Under the pieces are notes generated by a model. The model saw only the letters and a program-made list of their open reading frames with translations. It had not been told where the DNA came from and searched no databases. This document shows, piece by piece, positions 53,375 through 59,489 of a DNA stretch of 59,489 nt (its first letter is position 1; each line of letters opens with the position of its first letter). Source of the DNA: Hyphomicrobiales bacterium (GTDB lineage Bacteria; Pseudomonadota; Alphaproteobacteria; Rhizobiales; Beijerinckiaceae). The position numbers and the translations under genes were made by a program. The DNA lies in the NCBI GenBank assembly GCA_003963405.1, contig RXIY01000012.1:1-59489 (forward strand), in the 5' to 3' direction.

Positions 53375-53959
53375 ATGAGACGACTGATTTTTCCCGTCTT
53401 GGTCTTGGTTACGTTTTTCTGTCCTCTTGGGTCGGCGATGGCTTGGGACCCCGGAGAGCCTTTGAGTTGCCAGAACTATCCCCAGCCTCTGCCAAATTAC
53501 ACCCCTCCGCAGTTCGGAGGGGTGGATTTGACCATAAATGTCCCGAGCGGTGGCAAAGCCACCTTTTATTACTTTCGGGCCAGATCTGAGGTGAGCTGGA
53601 TTATGATATGCGCCAGTGGAAGCGCGAACCCACTTACAATGTTCAAGTTTGCAAGCTTCGGGACGTATAATGCTAAGGGCCCATATTACATAACAAGCAT
53701 TCCAAACACTCTTGGAACTCTTGTCGTGACACACGTGTCAGATCGCGACGTGAGGGAGTGGCACGACGTTTGGAACGGAGTGGTTCGAGAGGACACGGCA
53801 TGGGGGAGTGTGTTTAAATGGTTTGACAGTGCTGGCCCTGGCGAACCAAACACTTACGTTTATGTGTGCGTGCAACCTTCCGCCGTAGCATGTCCATATA
53901 GGAAGCTAGATCCCCAGGACGGTGGGCATCCTTCATTCCTACCGTCACGTAAGCCTTAA
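53375..53959 (+). CDS. Secreted hypothetical protein
   Basis: 194 residues with a signal peptide (MRRLIFPVLVLVTFFCPLGSAMA). The mature part is aromatic-rich and beta-like (ATFYYFRARSEVSWIMICASG, YITSIPNTLGTLVVTHVSD) with Cys at LSCQNY, MICASG, YVCVQP and VACPYR. Lower GC than its surroundings suggests recent transfer. No family recognised. Same strand as the secreted gene 124 bases upstream. Confidence 0.6.
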   Translation: MRRLIFPVLVLVTFFCPLGSAMAWDPGEPLSCQNYPQPLPNYTPPQFGGVDLTINVPSGGKATFYYFRARSEVSWIMICASGSANPLTMFKFASFGTYNAKGPYYITSIPNTLGTLVVTHVSDRDVREWHDVWNGVVREDTAWGSVFKWFDSAGPGEPNTYVYVCVQPSAVACPYRKLDPQDGGHPSFLPSRKP

Positions 53960-54258
53960 CTCCCCAAGCGCGCCGGGCGCTGACCCGTTCGCCAAGAGCG
54001 AGAGTGGCTGCATCTTGTAAGCTTTGATCCCCGCGGCCACTCAACCGGCTTGCCTTGCAGCCCCTAGATCATTGCCTTGACAATTCGACCCTCGCCCTGC
54101 GGAGGGTGGGGGTTTACGTCCTGCAAAAACAATTGGCGGCATCACCGGCCAAGGTCTCATCCAGAGAATCGCGCGCCCGACTAGGAAAAATGACCTAATT
54201 AAAGGAATTTGAGCCTTGTATATTTGTCAAAACGGGGTTCATTTTTGATCGGTTTTAG
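53960..54258. other. Intergenic, AT-richer than surroundings
   Basis: About 300 bases with no gene. A short hairpin (ACCCTC 54088-54093 with GAGGGT 54102-54107) is the only structure seen. An AT-rich stretch lies at about 54180-54270. Confidence 0.35.
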
Positions 54259-54549
54259 GAATATGGTCATAAAACGGAGAGCCAAGCGCCGAAGGCGCCC
54301 GTCAACCGCGGCGGCCGTCCGACGAAAGCGCAGCAGCTAAAGAACCTGATCGAGAACTCCCCTGAGCTGAGCAAGGGCGACGTGCGGCGCCTGCTCGGCC
54401 GCTTGGCCGTCGATCCCGACACACCGCCGCATGTCCGAGGCCAAGTCCTGCGGACGCTCCTCGGCGGCGACGGTGTGCCCGAGGAGGCTGAGGCTCAGCC
54501 TGAGAAGCACGAAATCCAATGGTATCGTCGGGGGGCGGCCGATGCTTGA
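54259..54549 (+). pseudogene. Phage-type small gene lacking a start codon
   Basis: An open frame ending TGA 54547-54549 encodes about 95 protein-like residues (VNRGGRPTKAQQLKNLIEN, KGDVRRLLGRLAVDPDTPPHVRGQVLRTLL). After the upstream stop at 54256-54258 there is no ATG, GTG or TTG before the conserved part, so the 5' end appears lost. It overlaps the next gene by 8 bases, as in phage operons. Possibly a terminase-small-subunit-like or DNA-packaging protein; that is a guess. Confidence 0.45.
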
Positions 54550-55042
54550 GCCGCCGCCTTCGACCGTCGACGACGATGGGGACGACCTCTTTCCCGCGAT
54601 CGGCGAGTTCCGCGGTGTCCGGCTTTTCGCATTCCAACCTGAGGCCAGAATTGAGCGCGTTGTGATTCCCGAGATCCGGCGCGTTTTCGGCATGACCGCG
54701 ACCGGGGAGCTCCTCGCGTTCCTACACAACATCTCGCACTCACCTGAAGCGCGGATGCTCGCGGAGCGTCGCTTGCTGGAGCCCGCGGAGCAGGCCCGAG
54801 ACCAACGTCGCGCGGCGCGTGTCGACGGCGTCAAGGCCCGCGCGCTGGCCGCGGGAATCGACTCCTTCCGCTGGGCCGATAGCCGGCGACACAATAGCGT
54901 GTTGCAGGTCCGCGCCCCCGGCGAGCCGCAAGCCATCCGGAGAACCGAGCCCTACCTCTCGGCCATGCTTGCAGAGAAGGAAGCGCGACGAGAAGCCGGG
55001 CGCCGACGCTATCTCGAATTTCTAGCGGCGCGCGGGAAATGA
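54542..55042 (+). CDS. Hypothetical phage-remnant protein
   Basis: 166 residues, charged and helical (PEARIERVVIPEIRRVFGMTATGELLAFLHNI, EARMLAERRLLEPAEQARDQRRAARVDGV). It overlaps the upstream remnant by 8 bases and the next gene by ATGA, the tight packing typical of phage structural operons. Family not recognised. Intact in itself but flanked by broken genes. Confidence 0.55.
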   Translation: MLEPPPSTVDDDGDDLFPAIGEFRGVRLFAFQPEARIERVVIPEIRRVFGMTATGELLAFLHNISHSPEARMLAERRLLEPAEQARDQRRAARVDGVKARALAAGIDSFRWADSRRHNSVLQVRAPGEPQAIRRTEPYLSAMLAEKEARREAGRRRYLEFLAARGK

Positions 55043-55680
55043 GCGACCCCCTCGCCATCATCGCGCGGCTTCGCCGCCTGGCGCCGGCCCTCAAGCGCCA
55101 GATCCAACTGAGCGCAAAAAAGCTTATCGCCGTCGTCTACACCTCCGGCGAATTGCTGGAGGAGGTGGCGCTGCTCGAAAACCATCTGACACGTGCGCTC
55201 GCATCTGAGTTTGGCTTCAAACTCGACGCCGCGATTTTCTCGGGCCTTGGGACGGCGACCCCGTTGGGGGGCTGGCGTCTCCGGCGCTTATCACGATCCC
55301 GAAGGAAAGCGGACAAGCGGCGGGCACGATCACAAAGGCCAACGTAGACTCCATGTGGAGACGCCTTTCCGCGCCCTCGCGCAAAAATGCAGTCTGGCTC
55401 ATGAACGAAGACGCCATGGCGCAGATCGACGCGGGCGCCTCTTTTGGGCGTCTATGCGCCGCCTTCTGCCGGCCAGCGTTTCCCGAGGCTGAAGGGGGCT
55501 ATGGTTTGCGAGATCGAGCAGGCTTCCGCGCTCGGCAGCGTCGGGGACATCGTGCTGATCGATCCGACGCAATATCTCCTGGTCGGACGACGTGAAAACG
55601 GTCATCAGCGCAGAGGTTCAATTCTTGACCCATCAGATCGCTTTTCGCTTCACAATGCGCGTTGACGGCGGCAGACGTCG
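55039..55680 (+). pseudogene. HK97-family major capsid protein, decayed
   Basis: Capsid-like sequence runs through at least four frame segments: KKLIAVVYTSGELLEEVALLENHL and DAAIFSGLG; then LASPALITIPKESGQAAGT, NAVWLMNEDAMAQIDA; then APPSAGQRFPRLKGAMVC, QASALGSVGDIVLIDPTQYLLVG; then DVKTVISAEVQFLTHQIAF, RFTMRVDG. The first shift lies at the run of six G at 55266-55271. The N-terminal 20 residues (MSDPLAIIARLRRLAPALKR) do not look like capsid, so a deletion has joined another gene to it. It is not functional. Confidence 0.75.
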
Positions 55681-55869
55681 GAAGGTCTCTGGATTGCGCT
55701 CGATGGCCCGCATGTAATTTGCAGGGCTCATGATCCGATCGCAGAGGTTGCGCGGAAAATCGTCGTCGCGCGTCTCGCAGATCCCCGCGACCTCCTTGTC
55801 GCGAAGCGCGACGGCGAGACGGTCGCCGTTGAAAACATTCACGAGGCCCTAGCATTGAGCCGGATTTGA
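55681..55869 (+). pseudogene. Remnant of a small phage gene
   Basis: An open frame to TGA 55867-55869 reads GLWIALDGPHVICRAHDP and VVARLADPRDLLVAKRDGE, protein-like but without a start; it follows the broken capsid. A minus-strand frame (55633-55842) covers the same bases and is the alternative reading. Confidence 0.35.
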
Positions 55870-55922
55870 ATTTTACGCCGTGTCTCCGCAGTGCGCATTA
55901 GGAGTAGGATCTAAGAGGAACA

Positions 55923-56046
55923 ATGAGACGAAAAACGAAGGCCCCGCTGGCGGCAGCCGACGAGGACCTGAAAAGGCAGAAGCTTGGCAATCTCTGCAAC
56001 CCCAAGACTTACGCCGGCGAGGATGGGCTGCAAGCGCGCCGGCGGA
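55923..56046 (+). pseudogene. Small gene truncated by an insertion sequence
   Basis: ATG 55923 follows AGAGGA and opens a protein-like frame (MRRKTKAPLAAADEDLKRQK, LGNLCNPKTYAGEDGLQARRR) that runs into the left terminal repeat of the IS after 41 codons and stops inside it. The remaining part was not recognised on the far side of the IS. Confidence 0.5.
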
Positions 56047-56073
56047 CAGAGCTGGCTCCGGTTGTCTGGACAG
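56047..56073. repeat. Left terminal inverted repeat of the IS
   Basis: Begins CAGAGCTGGCTCCGG and ends TGGACAG. Pairs with 57391-57417. Confidence 0.75.
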
Positions 56074-56194
56074 CTCCCCGCGGATTTTAAGTGGATCTCT
56101 GCCGGGGTTTGCTGAACGCGGGGCATTTTTGATTTTGCCGCGGCGTCGGGAGGGCGTAGCCCGACCCAAGCTGGGGCAAAATCGAAGGCGACAG

Positions 56195-57022
56195 TCATGC
56201 GGCCATCGCCGTTTCCTGTCTGCCGAAGTAGGCCTCGTCGGGCGTGCGGCCGTCAAGCGACGAGTGCGCGCGCCGCTCGTTGTAGAACGCCAGATACCGG
56301 CCGATCGACGCGCGCGCCTCACAGACGCTATCATAGGCGCGCAGATAGACCTCTTCGTATTTGACGGTGCGCCAAAGCCGCTCGACGAAGACATTGTCGC
56401 GCCAAGCGCCCTTGCCGTCCATGCTGATCGAGACCTTCGCATCCAGCAGCACGCCCGTGAAGTCCAGGCTGGTGAACTGGCTCCCCTGATCTGTGTTGAA
56501 AATCTCAGGCTTGCCGTGCTTCGCCAGCGCCTCTTCGAGCGCCTCAACGCAGAACGCCGCTTCCATCGTGATCGACACGCGATGCGAAAGAACGCGGCGG
56601 CTCGCCACGTCGACGACCGCTGCGAGATAGACGAAGCCTCGCCGCATGGGGATGTAGCTGATGTCCATCGCCCAGACATGATCCGGCCGGTTGATCTTCA
56701 CGCCGCGCAGAAGATACGGATAGATCTTGTGGCCGGGCGCCGGCTTGCTCGTATTGGGCCGCCGGTAGATCGCCTCAATCCCCATCCGCTTCATCAGCGT
56801 CGCCACATGCCGCCGACCGATGACGACGCCCTCGTGCCGCAACAGATCGCGCAGCATCCGCGCCCCTGCGAAGGGGTGATCGAGATGCAGCTCGTCGAGC
56901 CGCCGCATCAGCTTCAGATCCTCGGCCGAGACCGGCCGAGGCTTGTAATAAACCGTGCTTCTTGAAAGGCCGAGCATCTTTGCTTGGCCTTTGATCGGGA
57001 AGGCGTGGTTGCGATCGATCAT
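56195..57022 (-). CDS. IS3-family transposase OrfB (DDE integrase)
   Basis: 275 residues. After an HTH_21-like part (MLRDLLRHEGVVIGRRHVATLMKRMGI) comes the rve integrase core with the DDE triad: D in VWAMDISYIP, D in NTDQGSQFTS, E in NVFVERLWRTVKYEEVY. Residues are intact, so transposition is possible. It may be made as an OrfAB fusion by frameshifting or by reinitiation at the ATGA overlap with orfA. Confidence 0.95.
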   Translation of the reverse strand: MIDRNHAFPIKGQAKMLGLSRSTVYYKPRPVSAEDLKLMRRLDELHLDHPFAGARMLRDLLRHEGVVIGRRHVATLMKRMGIEAIYRRPNTSKPAPGHKIYPYLLRGVKINRPDHVWAMDISYIPMRRGFVYLAAVVDVASRRVLSHRVSITMEAAFCVEALEEALAKHGKPEIFNTDQGSQFTSLDFTGVLLDAKVSISMDGKGAWRDNVFVERLWRTVKYEEVYLRAYDSVCEARASIGRYLAFYNERRAHSSLDGRTPDEAYFGRQETAMAA

Positions 57023-57327
57023 CGCTTTGCGCTCAGCAGGCCGGCTTTGCTGAGCGCGCCCTCTAAAAAATCATTGGCCAGGGTCAGCTCGCCGATCTTG
57101 GCGTGAAGCGCCTTCAGATCGACGGGGGATTCTTTAGGCTCTGCCTTCTCCTGCCCGAACACGCCCGCCGCGCCTTCCAGAAGCTGACTCTTCCAGGTTG
57201 TGATCTGGTTCGGATGGACGTCGAACTGCTGCGCCAGATCGGCCAGCGTCTTCTCGCCCTTGATCGCAGCCAAAGCCACTTTAGCCTTAAACGCCGGAGA
57301 ATGCGTCCGGCGGCTCCTCTTAGTCAT
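57019..57327 (-). CDS. IS3-family transposase OrfA
   Basis: 102 residues. A transposase_8-type helix-turn-helix ([40 protein letters not shown]) binds the terminal repeats; a leucine-zipper-like C terminus ([24 protein letters not shown]) multimerises. Complete and in the usual order before orfB. Confidence 0.95.
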   Translation of the reverse strand: MTKRSRRTHSPAFKAKVALAAIKGEKTLADLAQQFDVHPNQITTWKSQLLEGAAGVFGQEKAEPKESPVDLKALHAKIGELTLANDFLEGALSKAGLLSAKR

Positions 57328-57390
57328 CGAATGCTCCTGATTCGCGGCGAGAATCCTCGCCGCCGTCAGGCAGAAAATCCACTCATGCTA

Positions 57391-57417
57391 CTGTCCGAAT
57401 TCCCGGAGTCAGCTCTG
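57391..57417. repeat. Right terminal inverted repeat of the IS
   Basis: On the minus strand it begins CAGAGCTGACTCCGG and ends CGGACAG. Pairs with 56047-56073. Confidence 0.75.
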
Positions 57418-57614
57418 ACTTACCTTGAGCGCCGAAACGTATTGTAGTGCCACAGCGCGTCGGCGGGGTTTGAGTCCACAGCAGTTATCACGTCGCGGCG
57501 CGAGCGAGAAAAAAGGCAGGGGCTTCCACGTCGTAGCCTTTGCCCGCATCACCCTCAAAAAGTGCCTCCTAGACTTCTCCAGAGGGCATAACAGCTCCAA
57601 GGATTCCTGTAGTT

Positions 57615-59489
57615 TTATTTATGCATCGGATTGAACGTCCCGGGATAGGGCAGGGGAATCCTGAGACCGATGGGTTGCGTTGCGGTTGCTCTGCCCCCGA
57701 GAGGACCTTGGGCTGAAGGATATGGATTTCCTGCCATCCCCGAGTCTGTAATTATTGGGGCATCCTCTATCGGCACGTTTGGGAAGGGTTGTCCGTAAGG
57801 GCCATCTCCGGGAAATGGGGGATTCGGCCTTGCGAAGGGCGTTTGGTTTCCCATGGTCGGAGGTGCCCTTTCGGGCGGGCCCGTAGGGTTATCTTTACCG
57901 CATTGCGTGAGCGGATCCGCTGATTGTGGCGCATTAGACGATGGGGTAGGTGGAGGAGTTGGAGTCGGCGTCGGAGGGGGGGCGACTGTAATGATACCGT
58001 CCGAAAGACCTGCCGTATCAAAACGACTAAGCGGATTCCCTTCGACATAGGTATAAGTATTTATGCCTCCCACCAACCCGATTGGATCGCTTTGGGAGTA
58101 CCTCCCAAGCTTCGGATTGTAAGCGCGATAATAGTTATAATTGAGCCTCGTTTCCGAGTCGTAATACTGCCCCGGCAACCGAAGGTTATAAACCAGCGAC
58201 CCTGTCGGCGCGTCGGTCCCGAAGGGGTCGTGATCCCATAGCCAGACCTGCGCCTTGGAGGCATTGGTGATCTGATAGGGCGCGCCGAGATGGTCGGGGG
58301 CGACGAAGAAAAACCCGCTCGCCTGAATTGTCGCGACTGGAAGATCGCCCAGCCAGACTGTTTCCTCGATGCGGGCACCGGTCGAATTATATTCGCCGAT
58401 CAGATGCTCCGCTTCGTCGTAGACGAAATAGATGTTCGTCGACGGCGTAGCCGCGTCAGTTTTCGAAACTCGCTGGCCGAGGCCGTTCACGCCATAGGTC
58501 TTGATGATGGCGCCGATCTTCGAACTGACCAGCCTTCCGCGGTCGTCATAGGTGAACGCATACGACGGCGCGTCCGTCAACGTGTTTCCGGAAGCGTCGT
58601 AGGTGAACGTCTCCGTCGCAGCCCCGCCGACGCTGGCCAGCCGATTGCTGGTGGAGGGGAACGCATAGGTGAAATTGCTGGCCGTAATCCCGTTCTTCAG
58701 CGCCGCCGTCAGGCGGTTGCCCTCGGCGTCGTAGGTATAGGTCTGGCCGATCGTTCCCGCCGTGAAGCTCGTTAGCCGCGCCAGAGCGTCGTAAGCATAG
58801 GCCTTCGCCGCGCCGGCGTTGACCGCCGTCCCCGTGATCCGGTCGCCCGCGTCATAGGTTAGCGTCACGCTGCGTCCCGGCACGCTAAAGCCGGTGACGC
58901 GGTTGTTCTGGTCGATCGTGCGCGTATAGGCGTTGCCGTTGCCCTGAAGCCAACCGACCACGCCCCCAAAAGGCGCATAGGTCGCCCCGGTGAAAAGGTT
59001 CTGGGCTCCAGCCTTCGCGCTGACGACGCGTCCGGCCGCGTCATAGCCAAAGGCAATGACTGTCCCCGACGGATAGGTCACGCTCGCCACACGGCCGCCG
59101 GCGTCATAGGCGTAGCTCGTCTTCCAGCTCAGCGTTCCGATGGTCTGCAGCTTCTGGATGATGCGGCCATTCGCATCATAACTATAGGCGGTCGAGCCCG
59201 TCCCGTCCGTGATTTTCGTCAGCCGGCCGATTCCATTGGTTCCCTGATCATATTGGAATTGGACGTTTGGTCCGCCCGCGCGCGTCTCACTGATTTTCCT
59301 GTTGAGCGCGTCATAGGCATAAGTCGTCGCTTTCCCGCGCGCGTCGGTCGAAGTCAGGACATTGCCGGCCGCGTCGAAGGTGCGCGTCGTTTTCCCGGCA
59401 TCGGGGCTGGTGACGCTCGTATTGTTGTCGAGAGCGTCCCATGCATAGGTCGTCGTCAGCCCCTTTGGGTCCTTGACGGAGGTCAGATG
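57615..59489 (-). CDS. RHS/YD-repeat protein, 5' end beyond the window
   Basis: 624 residues visible; the frame is open to the right edge, so the N terminus is missing. It contains many YD repeats (TTYAYDALNRK, YSYDANGRI, YAYDAGGRV, FAFGYDAAGRV-like) and then the RHS core end: DHLGAPYQITNASKAQVWLWDHDPFG, YYDSETRLNYNYYRAYNPKLGRYSQSDPIGL, NTYTYVEGNPLSRFD. In polymorphic toxins a toxin follows this core; here the last 140 residues are Pro/Thr/Gly-rich (APPPTPTPTPPPTP, PNPPFPGDGPYG) and no toxin fold is recognised. No immunity-like gene lies downstream before the IS. Probably a surface or secreted protein whose cargo end is cryptic or lost. Confidence 0.88.
   Translation of the reverse strand, partial: HLTSVKDPKGLTTTYAWDALDNNTSVTSPDAGKTTRTFDAAGNVLTSTDARGKATTYAYDALNRKISETRAGGPNVQFQYDQGTNGIGRLTKITDGTGSTAYSYDANGRIIQKLQTIGTLSWKTSYAYDAGGRVASVTYPSGTVIAFGYDAAGRVVSAKAGAQNLFTGATYAPFGGVVGWLQGNGNAYTRTIDQNNRVTGFSVPGRSVTLTYDAGDRITGTAVNAGAAKAYAYDALARLTSFTAGTIGQTYTYDAEGNRLTAALKNGITASNFTYAFPSTSNRLASVGGAATETFTYDASGNTLTDAPSYAFTYDDRGRLVSSKIGAIIKTYGVNGLGQRVSKTDAATPSTNIYFVYDEAEHLIGEYNSTGARIEETVWLGDLPVATIQASGFFFVAPDHLGAPYQITNASKAQVWLWDHDPFGTDAPTGSLVYNLRLPGQYYDSETRLNYNYYRAYNPKLGRYSQSDPIGLVGGINTYTYVEGNPLSRFDTAGLSDGIITVAPPPTPTPTPPPTPSSNAPQSADPLTQCGKDNPTGPPERAPPTMGNQTPFARPNPPFPGDGPYGQPFPNVPIEDAPIITDSGMAGNPYPSAQGPLGGRATATQPIGLRIPLPYPGTFNPMHK

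Larger units (their letters stand above)
56047..57417 (-). mobile_element. Complete IS3-family insertion sequence
   Basis: About 1371 bases bounded by imperfect 27-base inverted repeats (56047-56073 and 57391-57417; 21 of 27 match), with orfA and orfB on the minus strand overlapping by ATGA. No target-site duplication is visible at these borders, so the ends may be off by a base or two or a flank was deleted. Confidence 0.85.
47091..57600. mobile_element. Integrated mobile element region (composite, right end undefined)
   Basis: From the tRNA-Ser onwards the content is element-like: tyrosine integrase, ribbon-helix-helix protein, excisionase-like protein, small phage/plasmid genes, a primase-helicase, an iteron array, a decayed capsid gene and an insertion sequence. 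No copy of a tRNA segment was found by eye at the far end, so the right border is open and the 54-57 kb part may be a second, older prophage remnant. Confidence 0.55.

Noticed and set aside
55633-55842. Minus-strand 69-residue ORF as a real gene
   Set aside because: It overlaps plus-strand phage-remnant sequence that continues from the capsid pseudogene; the minus reading has no ribosome binding site or recognised family.
47091-57600. A second tRNA-Ser fragment as attR
   Set aside because: Looked for anticodon-arm, T-arm and acceptor sequences to the right of int and found no convincing copy.

Overview
The window looks like chromosome of a GC-rich alphaproteobacterium, probably of the Hyphomicrobiales (Rhizobiales), with a Methylocystis/Beijerinckia-like flavour. 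That placement is inferred from overall protein character (LepA, the general amino-acid binding protein, CheB-CheR hybrid kinase, split ChrA pair); no rRNA or other firm taxonomic marker is present. Most of the window is ordinary core and accessory chromosome. The right fifth (about 47.0-59.5 kb) is a patchwork of mobile DNA.

Layout. 0-5.1 kb: a patatin-like phospholipase followed by a large TIR-nSTAND-transmembrane-TPR protein, an architecture that resembles prokaryotic immune or cell-death modules; this is the best candidate for an undescribed system. 5.1-10.9 kb: an orphan amino-acid binding protein, a LuxR-type regulator, a secreted protein behind a structured leader, an L,D-transpeptidase, a divergent ROK kinase and a tiny secreted peptide. 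11.0-13.5 kb: feoA-feoB-feoC ferrous iron uptake operon. 14.2-20.8 kb: a signalling cluster in which a stand-alone H-NOX haem protein is translationally coupled to a histidine kinase carrying an HNOBA domain, with a single-domain response regulator downstream, a divergent OmpR-like regulator and a five-PAS kinase. 21-24 kb: small proteins and lepA. 24.6-31 kb: an AraC-type regulator with a 20-bp-spaced operator-like repeat, an EamA transporter, a methyltransferase, a MOSC protein coupled to a thioredoxin-fold protein, a metallophosphoesterase and a CYTH-like protein. 31.2-41.9 kb: a split chromate transporter, a degenerate cNMP-binding-domain protein, BrkB/YihY and CAX-type exchanger genes meeting tail to tail, small lipoproteins, a glycosyltransferase plus acyltransferase pair, a di-haem peroxidase-like cytochrome and a winged-helix protein. 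41.9-46.9 kb: a stand-alone CheB methylesterase divergent from a 1388-residue CheB-CheR-PAS-GAF-kinase-receiver hybrid.

Mobile region. A tRNA-Ser(UGA) at 47.0 kb is followed by a tyrosine integrase, a ribbon-helix-helix protein, a divergent excisionase-like gene behind palindromic and direct-repeat operators, small element genes (one frameshifted), and an 855-residue protein that looks like a primase/RepA-like helicase. Directly after that gene lies an iteron-like array built on TGTCACGC, a plausible replication origin. Further right are two secreted orphan proteins and a decayed prophage segment containing an HK97-type capsid pseudogene broken in several frames. A complete IS3-family insertion sequence (about 1.37 kb with 27-bp imperfect terminal repeats) cuts a small gene. 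The window ends inside an RHS/YD-repeat protein on the minus strand, whose C-terminal tail is proline-rich with no recognisable toxin domain.

All calls rest on reading motifs and translations by eye; no database search was run.
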